A model generated the notes under the pieces. It worked only from the letters and a program-made list of their open reading frames with translations, was not told where the DNA came from and did not search any database. DNA of 64,000 nt. Origin: Strigamia acuminata (Eukaryota > Arthropoda > Chilopoda > Geophilomorpha > Linotaeniidae). Location of the stretch: contig OX442315.1 in assembly GCA_949358305.1 (NCBI GenBank), forward strand, positions 4,340,001 through 4,404,000, in the 5' to 3' direction. The first letter of the stretch is position 1, and each line of letters begins with the position of its first letter. The translations under genes and the position numbers were made by a program. Below are positions 48,001 through 58,646 of this stretch, one piece after another.

Positions 48001-49511
48001 AAGTGTAAACCTTCGGTATTAAAATGCCCAAATCTCCGGTGCCAAAGCTCTAAATCGGATAACTTCCCCTTCGGGGGCTTACAAGGAGGGGATAAAGCAG
48101 GTCCCTCGGCAAAAGTGACATGCCGAGCAGGCTTTATAGTCTGCGCAGAGAGGACCGGCTTGACCACTGAGGTGGCCGTAAGCGCAGGAAGCGGCGCAGA
48201 TGTAGGATCTGCGGGCAAGACATGCTGAAGGGAATATAAATCATCCTTCAGTTTGGCATGCAAAAGAAATTGTTTGGCTTTGTCGGACGGATCAAAAATG
48301 GTCATTAAACCATTTGAAGCCACAAAATGTAGTCCGGCGCGATCAATTTTTGACAAACTGACTAAATTACGCGAAAAAGCGGGGGCATGAAGAACATTAT
48401 GCATTGTGACGGGAAATTCTCCTTTCGCGCCACCACGACCAATCCGCAAAACCACGTCACCTATACCATCAACTCGTGAACGGCCTTCACCCAAAATGAT
48501 GAAATAATTCGAAACGGGCTTGTACGTCGAAAAAGAATCACGACGGCAACACACGTGATCAGATGAACCCGAATCAATTAGCCATTCCAAAGACGAAGTC
48601 GATGCGACGTTGGATTCTGACCGTGCAAAGAAACCTAAACCGGACCTTGCACTTGAAACACTTTGAGCACTCGGGGCAGGTGGTGTTGCATTACCGCGTC
48701 CACTTTTGCGGTTCCGAGACGAAGATCGGCGACCACGATTGGTAGACGAGTTGGAAGAGGCAACGCCCTGGACTCGAGGTTTGGGGCACTTGTTCGCATA
48801 GTGTCCCATTTCCTTGCAATTAAAGCACTGAATTTGTGACAAGGGCTTGAAAACTCTCGTCGGTGCACTCGAAGACGAACTCGCTGACTGTAAACTAGTC
48901 GATGACCCCGAATCTGCATTCTTCATCTTCAAACGATTAAATTCGGAGAGAAGATGGTCGGAGACTCCCTTTAATGTGAAATCCGCTTTGGACCAATGGT
49001 AAATCGTTTGCACGGTCGCCTCGTATGAATCCGGTAACAAATCCAAAAGTTGATAAGCGACATCCGAATCCGAAAATGTAACTTCCAAGTCCTTCAAAAC
49101 GGCACGGGCTTTGGTGACACGGCTAATGAAAACTGACATGTCTTCATTCGGAAGTAAACGCATCATCAGGAAATCTCGGCGGAGTTTAGCAATTCGGGCA
49201 AGAGAAGTCGGCTGAAATGTCGCTTTCAAGGCTACCCAGGCGTCACGTGCGGAGTCCGCAGCAAGAACAATGTCCTGATATTGGGACTCGACAAACAAGC
49301 CAAGCAAGGCTTTTGCACGCTTTGAACGGTCGTCGTGAAGCTGTTTTCGAGGCTGATCCCAGGCTTCGTCTTTGACCGGAGGATTCTCTGAGATGAAATC
49401 ATCTACTCCTTTTTCCAAGAGCAAAAATTGGATATTTCGGGACCAAGATTCGTAGTTATCAGAGTTCAGTCGTGGAATTGAAAATTGGTGAGATTTGCCG
49501 GAATCCGCCAT
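45030..49511 (-). CDS. Copia Gag-Pol polyprotein, intact
   Basis: 1,493 residues in one frame, from the ATG at 49511. Gag N-terminal region (FSIPRLNSDNYESWSRNIQFLL, LLDLLPDSYEATVQ), zinc knuckle CFNCKEMGHYANKC, protease WLIDSGSSDHVC, integrase HHCC region (LWHRRFGHFNTEGL, CAVCARSKS) and core residues in LIHMDVWGN, VRTDNGMEF and QNDVAERLNRT. RT has LDVKGAYLYGNLDE and VYVDDMVLF. RNase H has GHSDASWISD, MEAEFLALLDGAKE and DSLSTIFF. A Pro-rich linker (PPPPPQRPPNLPPL) separates IN and RT. Domain order and length are typical. No lesion was seen. Confidence 0.95.
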   Translation of the reverse strand: MADSGKSHQFSIPRLNSDNYESWSRNIQFLLLEKGVDDFISENPPVKDEAWDQPRKQLHDDRSKRAKALLGLFVESQYQDIVLAADSARDAWVALKATFQPTSLARIAKLRRDFLMMRLLPNEDMSVFISRVTKARAVLKDLEVTFSDSDVAYQLLDLLPDSYEATVQTIYHWSKADFTLKGVSDHLLSEFNRLKMKNADSGSSTSLQSASSSSSAPTRVFKPLSQIQCFNCKEMGHYANKCPKPRVQGVASSNSSTNRGRRSSSRNRKSGRGNATPPAPSAQSVSSARSGLGFFARSESNVASTSSLEWLIDSGSSDHVCCRRDSFSTYKPVSNYFIILGEGRSRVDGIGDVVLRIGRGGAKGEFPVTMHNVLHAPAFSRNLVSLSKIDRAGLHFVASNGLMTIFDPSDKAKQFLLHAKLKDDLYSLQHVLPADPTSAPLPALTATSVVKPVLSAQTIKPARHVTFAEGPALSPPCKPPKGKLSDLELWHRRFGHFNTEGLHFLAKSPNASGIDISTSAFPACAVCARSKSTRASFPSAKNRISSKKPLDLIHMDVWGNSPTTSVGGARYLLTIVDDFSRYSFVVPMKTKGEVFEVFKLFHARMETLWGAGCIKAVRTDNGMEFCSKNFENFLLQRGIKAQRTNVYTPEQNDVAERLNRTLFEGVRSLFLMTSLPRELWAELAVSMIYLKNRFPHKSLNNLIPYCLWYNKAVPLKHLKVIGSRCFVHIPQQVRGSKFESRAWTGVVVGYALRTRGYRVWCPKRRAVFESKHVRFDENCMWGHPRFYEGTEVTDEGAISVTLDSDFDSDPPLPPPPPQRPPNLPPLSYPPPPSYPPPPPPVVTRPSAQAHPLPTPPTIASPLNQPQPSTSAVGGKWTRSEVIRQSGATMGNTDVYFYPPDHTRLRSHVDIAQYCADHRLTYDRDNFDFCTRNVPVCTVDPPPADPTAFPLPSPTASEDEALGDCYSATPRYAHSLFAQVPRTYKEAIASPDRVHWQKAMEEELSLFRERGVYEEVEKPPSNVNIVGNKWVYYIKRDAEGVVRRFRAMLVAQGFSQKFGVDYSEVFSPVVNYVLIRLFFVLLVVVLGWLDAHLDVKGAYLYGNLDEAIFMRIPKGWETPQNAGKVWRLHKALYGLHQSGRQWNFRLVEALLGINFHKLLGINGVFISNTYDAVILVYVDDMVLFTKGQDPRDRTVKALRAIFTITDLGPVSKLLGVQFDRDGGKICIHQRDYIDKIAEDYGISSEHLCKVPITVGTMVNCARDGERVLRDDEFPYRSLIGSLLFLASRTRPDILFPVILMSQYNTCFTGRHVALLLQILQYVKNTREYSIQLSAVTGDILSGHSDASWISDRDTRKSFGGYTISVFGVPISWGCCKQRYCALSIMEAEFLALLDGAKEIVWLHGAIERTRIFQLPAPTMFSDSLSTIFFTRNDIENRRTKHIDVKFFFLRDWLNEGVFVLRKVSGELNPADIFTKFFSPARIRYLCQHFYSSLR

Positions 49512-50811
49512 GACGATATAAGTGAGCGGTTCTGCGAAAAGTTTGGTCGAGGTGACAGGAGAACGCGCGGTATCGTTGTTCGAGGCGGAAAACCAGAATT
49601 GGGCTATTCAGGTTGCTAGCCAACCCAACTAAACAGTGGCCGTTTAGGAGTTGTCGGGAAATAATGGCCCTATGGCCCCCGGATACTCCACTGTCGGGCA
49701 CGGCAAATTAATACAACGGTCAAAGTGCAATGACCGAGGCAAAGATTTGTATCTGTTAGGGCAATTAAATCCACTAACAAATACAAATCCAGGATCCTAC
49801 ACCAGGTCCCTACCAAAAACCTTAATCTTATACAAAGTTTCACGAAACTTAATATTTAACAAAGTTTCATGAAAAAAAATGAGGAGAATCTGGTAGAATC
49901 TCTTGGAAAACTCGATCAAAACTTCTTGAAAATCTCTGCAAATTGGTTGGCAAACTTCTGCCACTTCGTGTCTGATTTCACACGGAAATCCACGCAAAAA
50001 TCGACGTAACCTGACGAAATCTGCAAAAATAAACACGAAAAAGTACATGAGAATTCAATTCAATGTTTAAAATCTTCAAAGATCTTCGAAAATCGACGAA
50101 AATCTTGAAAAAACAGTCACAAAATGCGTCTGCTGCTCTCGTGTTCGTAATCGACGTAACGGACACAAAAAAAATTTGAAACAAATCCCAAAGTACTCAC
50201 AACACTTGTAGAAACAAGTGGAATAATCCAGTAATCCCTGGCACAACACAGTATCGACGAAAAAGCACTAAATTCGATGAAAAGCACGTTAAAATTCGGC
50301 GAGAAGATCCTCGTGAAGCGCACGGGTATATGGCGCAAAAACAACGAAAATCGGCCCGAAAAACGTGGAAAACATGATGAAAAGTACTCACAATCGTGTG
50401 TATAACACGTACACTGCTAAACACAAGCAGATACTGGATGGCACAGTCAAAAACTCGATGAAATACGCGAAAATCGTCGGCGAAAATCACTCGGAATTTG
50501 GTGCATCGCGATCGGGCGAATCTGCGGCGATCATCGGCGAAAATTCACAAAAATCCATCAGGAAAAGTACCCACGATCCTTCTACAAGCTCAGGACAGTA
50601 CCCACGAAAATTTGCAGCGTTCAAATCCGTTGCAAATTGCAGAAAAAGCATCAAAATCGTCGGGTGAGCAGGCATGAAGAAACGAGGTCGGCCATTTTGC
50701 CAGGAGCGAGTAATCGATCAGCAGGATAAGATGAACGAAAATTCATGGAATTTTGACAAAAACTTGGCCAAAATTCAACATGAACAACTCACAGTGATGG
50801 AATGAACTCTA
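49512..50811 (-). other. Copia 5' leader
   Basis: About 1.3 kb without a convincing ORF. It is rich in repeated GAAAATCG/CGAAAA words. Such long leaders occur in Copia elements. Confidence 0.5.
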
Positions 50812-50825
50812 ATCCTCTGCTACCA
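50812..50825 (-). other. Copia primer binding site (tRNA-iMet)
   Basis: Directly inside the 5' LTR the minus strand reads TGGTAGCAGAGGAT. From recall this is the complement of the 3' end of animal initiator tRNA-Met, the usual Copia primer. Confidence 0.8.
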
Positions 50826-51105
50826 TGTTGAAAGTATGGATTGAAGAACAAATTCCAGGCCAAAAGTGAGTAAAAGAACAAGATTTAATCATCTCATGCA
50901 AGCATGGAGAAAAATCAACAACAAGAGAACAAGTAATAACAACAGTTGCTAAGCAGTTAAAAAACAACTCCAACTACGGTAACCCAATTGATACATCAAT
51001 GTTTACATGATAATAAACTATAAAATCATAAATAATTACAAATCAAACATGTGTAACATCAATAATCAATTGCATATCACAAATCTCGGAGAACAAAAGC
51101 CAACA
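50826..51105 (-). repeat. Copia 5' LTR
   Basis: 280 bp, identical by eye to 44683-44962. It is followed on the plus strand by TCTTT. Confidence 0.95.
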
Positions 51106-51237
51106 TCTTTGTCGTCCCCGAATTTCGCTTCCGCCGCAAAAGCAATCGTCGTCTCGTTTTTCTTCAACTTTTCGTCTATTCGTTTAGTCCGCATAAATTC
51201 GTTTATCGTCGCATAGAATCCTTCATCCCACTTCTGA

Positions 51238-51445
51238 TGTAAACTTATTAAAAGCTGGCTTTGAAACAAAATGGCGGACCCGTTAGTCCGCAACACACAC
51301 ACGACAAGTTTAAATTCAAAGTGATCTTTATTCAACAATACACAGTCTTAAATAGTTCAATCGCTCGCTCCTATTGGCTGTTGCCAATAAACGTTTAACT
51401 GACATCTTGACATTGCCCGTGTTACGTCCAAACGCCCTCTGGCGA
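51238..51445 (-). repeat. terminal direct repeat of element X (right)
   Basis: Counterpart of 43819-44028. On the minus strand the interior starts TCAGAAGTGGGATGAAGG right after the repeat. Confidence 0.8.
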
Positions 51446-51519
51446 TGGCTCGATGGCTTACCATTCTACTTGGAGTGACTGCAGGCAGCTGCCATCTTGT
51501 GACGAGGGATTTCTTAGTG

Positions 51520-51720
51520 AGTAAGTTTGATTTGTGTTAAACTCCGTAGCGTTAACTACGAGATAAAATAACCACACTGCTTTAGCACGCCAGCTAGAAG
51601 CAGTAAACCCACCTCAGTTTAGCGAGTTGCGTAGACAAACGGTCGCGCAAGCCTAAACTGTAGTAAAACCACGACAAGCGTTCCCGCCGCTGTGTGTATC
51701 GTTGGGAACCAGCTGGTTGG
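51520..51720 (+). repeat. diverged LTR fragment related to the 8.5 kb Gypsy LTR
   Basis: GCACGCCAGCTAGAAG, GTTTAGCGAGTTG, GACAAACGGTCGC and GCGTTCCCGCCGCTGTGTG match 8900-9090 of the Gypsy LTR in order, with many substitutions. It is an old partial or solo LTR of the same family. Confidence 0.75.
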
Positions 51721-52036
51721 CAACATTGAATTACATTAAACATTTTAAAACAGCAAAATTATCTTTCACAATTTATTCATTTTGCTAATTATATATAATT
51801 TTTGTCGCTGTAGCTTTGAATAATTGTATTTATTTACATGTTTTTAAAAGGAATCCATAAATAATGTTGCACGAAATTTTTAATGCATTCATGTATAACG
51901 ATATTGAGAGTCAGAATGTGTGCGACGGTACCATGAAACAAGGATAACATGGACAAGTATCTGAGTTATTTCCTATTGATTCGGTCTATGCGCTGATTCG
52001 GTGACTGCAATCATGTGCCATGCATCGCTTGCCAAC
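51721..52036 (+). other. intergenic DNA with no feature seen
   Basis: AT-rich sequence with no ORF, repeat or signal that I can support. Confidence 0.5.
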
Positions 52037-52455
52037 TATACTCTGTCTGACCTTAAGAATAAAGAAAAACCCCCCTTTCTTTGAGGCCTTTTCACTGGTG
52101 TAGTAATACCAAAAAGTAGAGCAATACACCAGGTTTTAATAAAACCTCGGGTTTTATTAAGCCTAAAATCTTAAAATAAAGTAAATAAACAATATGGCAT
52201 TTTGGTATGGTATTTTGGTATTGTGGTATGGTATATTGGTATTTTGGTACGATATTTTGGTATGGTATTTTGGTATTTTGGTATGGTATTTTGGAATGGT
52301 ATTTTGGTACAATTGGTACCAAAATACCAAAATTACCAAAAATACCAAAATACCAAAATACCGTACCAAAATACCAAAATATATTTGGTATCAATGGTAC
52401 CAAATATATTTTGATACAATTGGTACGAATTGGTACCAAATATATTTTGATATTT
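52037..52455 (+). repeat. left terminal inverted repeat of the foldback element
   Basis: Mirrors 56318-56734. The outer about 150 bp are unique (AATACACCAGGTTTTAAT and so on). The inner part is made of GGTAT/ATACC words and GGTACC palindromes. The copies differ at few positions. Confidence 0.85.
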
Positions 52456-53318
52456 TGGTATTTTTTTGGTATTTTTTTGGTATTTTTTTGGTATTTTTTT
52501 GGTATTTTTTTGGTATTTTTTTGGTATTTTTTTGGTATTTTTTTGGTATTTTTTTGGTATTTTTTTGGCATTATTTTGGCATTATTTTGGCATTATTTTG
52601 GCATTATTTTGGCATTATTTTGGTATTTTTTTGGTATTTTTTTGGTATTATTTTGGCATTATTTTGGCATTATTTTGGTATTTTTTTGGTATTATTTTGG
52701 TATTTTTTTGGTATTTTTTTGGTATTTTTTTGGTATTTTTTTGGTATTTTTTTGGTATTTTTTTGGTATTTTTTTGGTATTTTTTTGGCATTATTTTGGC
52801 ATTATTTTGGCATTATTTTGGCATTATTTTGGTATTTTTTTGGTATTTTTTTGGTATTTTTTGGTATTTTTTTTGGTATTTTTTGGTATTTTTTGGTATT
52901 TTTTTGGTATTTTTTTGGTATTTTTTTGGTATTATTTTGGTATTATTTTGGTATTATTTTGATATTATTTTGGTATTATTTTGGTATTTTTTTGGTATTT
53001 TTTTGGTATTTTTTTGGTATTTTTTTGGTATTTTTTTGGTATTATTTTGGCATTATTTTGGCATTATTTTGGCATTATTTTGGCATTATTTTGGTATTAT
53101 TGTGGTATTATTTTGGTATTATTTTGCTATTATTTTGGTATTTTTTTGGTATTTTTTTGGTATTATTTTGGTATTATTGTGGTATTATTTTGGTATTATT
53201 TTGGTATGATTTTGGTATTTTTTTGCTATTTTTTTGGTATTTTTTTGGTATTATTTTCATATTTTTTTGGTATTATTTTGGTATTATTTTGGTATTATTT
53301 TGGTATTATTTTGGTAAA
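52456..53318 (+). repeat. 11-bp tandem array, forward arm
   Basis: About 78 units, mainly GGTATTTTTTT, GGCATTATTTT and GGTATTATTTT, in runs of the same type. The centre of symmetry is near 53318 (GGTAAAATAATACC). Confidence 0.9.
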
Positions 53319-56317
53319 ATAATACCAAAATAATACCAAAATAATACCAAAAAAATACCAAAAAAATACCAAAAAAATACCAAAAAAATACCAAAAAAAT
53401 GCCAAAAAAATGCCAAAATAATGCCAAAATAATGCCAAAATAATGCCAAAATAATGCCAAAATAATACCAAAAAAATACCAAAAAAATACCAAAATAATG
53501 CCAAAATAATGCCAAAATAATGCCAAAATAATGCCAAAATAATGCCAAAAAAATACCAAAAAAATACCAAAAAAATACCAAAAAAATACCAAAAAAATAC
53601 CAAAAAAATACCAAAAAAATACCAAAAAAATACCAAAAAAATACTAAAATAATACCAAAATAATGCCAAAATAATGCCAAAAAAATACCAAAAAAATACC
53701 AAAAAAATACCAAAAAAATACCAAAATAATACCAAAAAAATACCAAAAAAATACCAAAAAAATACCAAAATAATACCAAAATAATACCAAAATAATACCA
53801 AAAAATACCAAAAAAATACCAAAATAATGCCAAAATAATGCCAAAATAATGCCAAAATAATGCCAAAATAATGCCAAAAAAATACCAAAAAAATACCAAA
53901 AAAATACCAAAAAAATACCAAAAAAATACCAAAAAAATACCAAAAAAATACCAAAAAAATACCAAAAAAATACCAAAAAAATACCAAAATAATACCAAAA
54001 AAATACCAAAATAATACCAAAATAATGCCAAAATAATGCCAAAAAAATACCAAAAAAATACCAAAAAAATACCAAAAAAATACCAAAATAATACCAAAAA
54101 AATACCAAAAAAATACCAAAATAATACCAAAATAATGCCAAAATAATGCCAAAAAAATACCAAAAAAATACCAAAATAATACCAAAAAAATACCAAAAAA
54201 ATACCAAAATAATACCAAAAAAATACCAAAATAATACCAAAATAATGCCAAAATAATGCCAAAAAAATACCAAAAAAATACCAAAAAAATACCAAAAAAA
54301 TACCAAAATAATACCAAAAAAATACCAAAAAAATACCAAAATAATACCAAAATAATGCCAAAATAATGCCAAAAAAATACCAAAAAAATACCAAAAAAAT
54401 ACCAAAATAATACCAAAATAATACCAAAATAATACCAAAATAATACCAAAAAAATACCAAAAAAATACCAAAAAAATACCAAAAAAATACCAAAAAAATA
54501 CCAAAAAAATACCAAAATAATACCAAAATAATGCCAAAATAATGCCAAAATAATGCCAAAAAATTACCAAAAAAATACCAAAATAATGCCAAAATAATGC
54601 CAAAATAATGCCAAAATAATGCCAAAATAATGCCAAAAAAATGCCAAAAAAATACCAAAAAAATACCAAAAAAATACCAAAATAATGCCAAAATAATGCC
54701 AAAATAATGCCAAAATAATGCCAAAATAATGCCAAAAAAATACCAAAAAAATACCAAAAAAATACCAAAAAAATACCAAAAAAATACCAAAAAAATACCA
54801 AAAAAATACCAAAAAAATACCAAAAAAATACCAAAAAAATACCAAAATAATACCAAAATAATGCCAAAATAATGCCAAAAAAATACCAAAAAAATACCAA
54901 AAAAATACCAAAAAAATACCAAAATAATACCAAAATAATACCAAAATAATACCAAAATAATACCAAAAAAATACCAAAATAATACCAAAAAAATACCAAA
55001 AAAATACCAAAAAAATACCAAAAAAATACCAAAATAATACCAAAATAATGCCAAAATAATGCCAAAATAATGCCAAAAAATTACCAAAAAAATACCAAAA
55101 TAATGCCAAAATAATGCCAAAATAATGCCAAAATAATGCCAAAATAATGCCAAAAAAATGCCAAAAAAATACCAAAAAAATACCAAAAAAATACCAAAAT
55201 AATGCCAAAATAATGCCAAAAAACTGCCAAAATAATGCCAAAAAAATACCAAAAAAATACCAAAAAAATGCCAAAATAATGCCAAAATAATGCCAAAATA
55301 ATGCCAAAATAATGCCAAAATAATGCCAAAATAATGCCAAAATAATGCCAAAATAATGCCAAAATAATGCCAAAATAATGCCAAAATAATGCCAAAAAAA
55401 TACCAAAAAAATACCAAAAAAATACCAAAAAAATACCAAAAAAATACCAAAAAAATACCAAAAAAATATCAAAATAATACCAAAATAATACCAAAATAAT
55501 ACCAAAATAATACCAAAATAATACCAAAAAAATACCAAAAAAATACCAAAATAATACCAAAATAATGCCAAAATAATGCCAAAAAAATACCAAAAAAATA
55601 CCAAAAAAATACCAAAAAAATACCAAAATAATACCAAAAAAATACCAAAAAAATACCAAAATAATACCAAAATAATACCAAAATAATACCAAAATAATAC
55701 CAAAATAATACCAAAATAATACCAAAATAATACCAAAAAAATACCAAAAAAATACCAAAAAAATACCAAAAAAATACCAAAATAATACCAAAAAAATACC
55801 AAAAAAATACTAAAATAATACTAAAATAATACCAAAAAAATACCAAAATAATACCAAAATAATACCACAATAATACCAAAAAAATACCAAAAAAATACCA
55901 AAAAAATACCAAAAAAATGCCAAAAAAATGCCAAAATAATGCCAAAATAATGCCAAAATAATGCCAAAATAATGCCAAAATAATACCAAAAAAATACCAA
56001 AAAAATACCAAAATAATGCCAAAATAATGCCAAAATAATGCCAAAATAATGCCAAAATAATGCCAAAAAAATACCAAAAAAATACCAAAAAAATACCAAA
56101 AAAATACCAAAAAAATACCAAAAAAATACCAAAAAAATACCAAAATAATACCAAAATAATATCAAAATAATACCAAAATAATACCAAAATAATACCAAAA
56201 AAATACCAAAAAAATACCAAAAAAATACCAAAAAAATACCAAAAAATACCAAAAAATACCAAAAAAATACCAAAAAATACCAAAAAAATACCAAAAAAAT
56301 ACCAAAAAAATACCAAA
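53319..56317 (-). repeat. 11-bp tandem array, reverse arm
   Basis: About 270 units of the reverse complement (AAAAAAATACC, AAAATAATGCC, AAAATAATACC). Unit types occur in recurring blocks, for example around 54000-54120 and 54220-54340, which indicates higher-order duplication. It is over three times longer than the forward arm. Confidence 0.9.
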
Positions 56318-56734
56318 ATATCAAAATATATTTGGTACCAATTCGTACCAATTGTATCAAAATATATTTGGTACCATTGATACCAAATATATTTTGGTAT
56401 TTTGGTACGGTATTTTGGTATTTTGGTAATTTTGGTAATTTTGGTATTTTGGTACCAATTGTACCAAAATACCATTCCAAAATACCATACCAAAATACCA
56501 AAATACCATACCAAAATATCGTACCAAAATACCAATATACCATACCACAATACCAAAATACCATACCAAAATGCCATATTGTTTATTTACTTTATTTTAA
56601 GATTTTAGGCTTAATAAAACCCGAGGTTTTATTAAAACCTGGTGTATTGCTCTACTTTTTGGTATCACTACACCAGTGAAAAGGCCTCAAAGAAAGGGGG
56701 GTTTTTCTTTATTCTTAAGGTCAGACAGAGTATA
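56318..56734 (-). repeat. right terminal inverted repeat of the foldback element
   Basis: Reverse complement of 52037-52455, ending GGTCAGACAGAGTA then TA. Confidence 0.85.
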
Positions 56735-56851
56735 AGCATGTTTATTACCTGTTGTCAGCCCAGTGGACAGTGTGGCAAATTGATTGAATTTAAATAATTC
56801 ATATTTTGTATCAAATGTCACTTTAATTATTTAGGAAAAAAAAAATTGTAC

Positions 56852-57068
56852 GAGAACATGAATTGACATATCGTTAATTATTTCTGCAAAGTTCTGAAGG
56901 CAAAGTTTGTCAAGAATTCCTATTTGGCTAATAACTACATACAGTACACTAATTACATGGTGAGACTAGCGATGAGAACATGAATTGACATCGTTAATAA
57001 TTATTATGTTTTGAAGGGAAAGTTAATTACTACATACGGCACACTAATCACATGGTGCGACTAGCGAT
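56852..57068 (+). repeat. degenerate tandem duplication, about 110 bp
   Basis: Two copies from GAGAACATGAATTGACAT to ACTAGCGAT (56852-56973 and 56974-57068). The second has lost about 25 bases in the middle. Confidence 0.75.
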
Positions 57069-58179
57069 ACAAGTTTTTCAATGTCATGTTAGTTGAAACA
57101 TTTATTTTGTTTTGACACTAGCTAGTGTGTGTTAAGCGGGCAGGAAGCAGCATCAGGACAAGTGCAGCAAAAGCAATTTTATTATTCAGGTAAGAAATTT
57201 TCATGTTTCAAGATGGATGCCAATCCAACTTTTTAAGGCTGCTTTTGGCATTAAAATAAATTAAGTAGTTTTAAACGGTCGTTTTGGTCAAGGGTAAACA
57301 AGATTGCACTTACTGTACTTTCGTGACTGCCATGACTGTGACAAAACACCTTTAAAATAAACGTAGAAAATCTACAGGTTTGTAGAGAGTTAAATCTTAT
57401 ACAAACCGATAGAGACTCGTTTCAAAATTTATCGAAACCTTTTTCGTATGTAAAATAGCAGTTTTAGATTCGGATCGGATGATTTGGCATCCATTTTTGT
57501 TTTACTGGTGTATAGGTGGTGGGTGCTACATAAGCCGGTCGTAGATTTGAGTCCATGAGAATCGATGATCGTGAAAAATAAACTCTACTCACACATTAAT
57601 AAGTTGTTTACATTCAACGAAGCGTTGTGATGAGTTTACCAGTTTCGGTTGCCATAGTTATAGTTGTTTCGATTAAAACTGAATTGAACAAAAACGAATT
57701 CATTAACTATTAACTTTCAAATTAACTCGTCAACTTTGCACAAAAGAATCCATATTTTCTTTGACAGTAAACAAACTGTGTTCCACGTGTTTGACCTGTT
57801 AAATTTTCTGAGCGTTTTCGCTACCAAGCTTAGGTATTGATAATAGTATCATTTGTAGGTTGTGTAGCATTGCGACGGGATCCAAGAGGAATTATCATCC
57901 TTGAGAAGATAAAGAAGATAAAGAAGATAACCTACGAGGTTGTGCCGCTGAACTGTAGGGATAGGGATTCAAATTTACTCCTAAAATCACAAAAGTGACG
58001 TAGAAATTTCTTTACTGTGACATTCGCCGATATCATTACCATTGGTTCTTGGCATCAACATACATCGACGAGTAAGTAGTTTTCTTGTTTTTGAATAAAA
58101 GTTCTAATCACTTGGACGAGGGTCCTCATTAATGCATGTGATTGTAATTCTCATAGGTAATATAACGAGCGCGACGTGT

Positions 58180-58255
58180 AATTGTCGGGATAATTAGGTC
58201 AGCACGAGGGATCTTATCTGACAAGAAGATGAGTGCTGACCTAATCCCGACAATT
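58180..58255. repeat. imperfect hairpin
   Basis: ATTGTCGGGATAATTAGGTC near 58181 pairs with GACCTAATCCCGACAATT near 58238, with a three-base bulge and a loop of about 29 bases. Confidence 0.75.
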
Positions 58256-58372
58256 ACTCAAGCGCAAGGTGTATTTGATACGAGAATTTACCGATAGAAA
58301 ATATAGTCCGATTGTCAATCGTATCCAAACTGGCCTCGCCCCATCGTAAAGAAGCGGCCGCCATGATAGTCG

Positions 58373-58646
58373 CGAATGATATTAGGCCTAACAAAACAAC
58401 AATGGTTTTGCCGACCAATCCCGATGCGCGTAACAAACCGCAATTGACGTTTGATGCTTGGTTCGGAAAGGCCCCACCGGGGGGCGCAAAGCAAGAAAAA
58501 CATTGACAGGGAAGAGTGAAAAGAGTACATGGCACAAGGAATCTCTTCCCGGTAAGCACCAATCAGACGTCAAAAGCGGTTTGTTACGCGCCTCGGGATT
58601 GGTCGGGAGAACGATTGTTGTTTTGTTAGGCCTAATCTCATTCATA
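58373..58646. repeat. inverted repeat with about 94 bp arms
   Basis: 58373-58466 and 58553-58646 are reverse complements at most positions (shared words: ATTAGGCCTAACAAAACAAC, GACCAATCCCGA, GCGTAACAAACCGC). The loop is about 86 bp. It is probably a MITE or foldback remnant lying about 200 bp before copy B's ATG. Confidence 0.8.

Larger units (their letters stand above)
44683..51105 (-). mobile_element. intact Ty1/Copia retrotransposon
   Basis: 6,423 bp on the minus strand. LTRs of 280 bp (44683-44962 and 50826-51105) appear identical. The target duplication is TCTTT (44678-44682 and 51106-51110). It has a tRNA-iMet primer site, a 1.3 kb leader, one open gag-pol frame, and a polypurine tract GAATGGGGGGCTC next to the 3' LTR. 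IN lies before RT, which defines Copia. It inserted into element X. Confidence 0.95.
43819..51445 (-). mobile_element. small LTR-like element X with partial gag, split by a Copia element
   Basis: Direct repeats of about 210 bp at 43819-44028 and 51238-51445 (both start TGTAAACTT and share GGACGTAACAC-type sequence on the minus strand). They enclose only about 0.8 kb once the Copia element is removed. The interior carries a Gag-like minus-strand frame. I could not find a clean target duplication or a TG..CA end on both sides, so the exact ends are uncertain. It is probably a non-autonomous LTR element. Confidence 0.6.
52039..56732. mobile_element. foldback-type element built of an 11-bp tandem repeat
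   Basis: About 4.7 kb bounded by inverted repeats of about 410 bp. The left outer end TACTCTGTCTGACCTTAAG is mirrored at 56732, and TA flanks both sides. Between them lie two opposed arrays of GG(T/C)ATT(T/A)TTTT: about 78 units reading forward (52456-53318) and about 270 units in reverse complement (53319-56317). Long inverted repeats made of short tandem units are the hallmark of Drosophila foldback elements. TA duplication hints at a TA-targeting transposase. No transposase gene is inside. Very long Phe/Trp/Gly-rich frames on the T-rich strands are artefacts of a stop-free repeat. Confidence 0.8.

Noticed and set aside
52456-56317. CRISPR-like or prokaryotic repeat array
   Set aside because: Units are contiguous 11-mers without spacers, in a eukaryotic setting and in opposed orientation.
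52194-56577. Very long open frames (up to 714 codons) rich in Phe, Trp, Tyr and Gly on both strands
   Set aside because: They come from an 11-bp repeat with no stop on the T-rich strand. All three frames give the same periodic peptide, so this is not evidence of coding.
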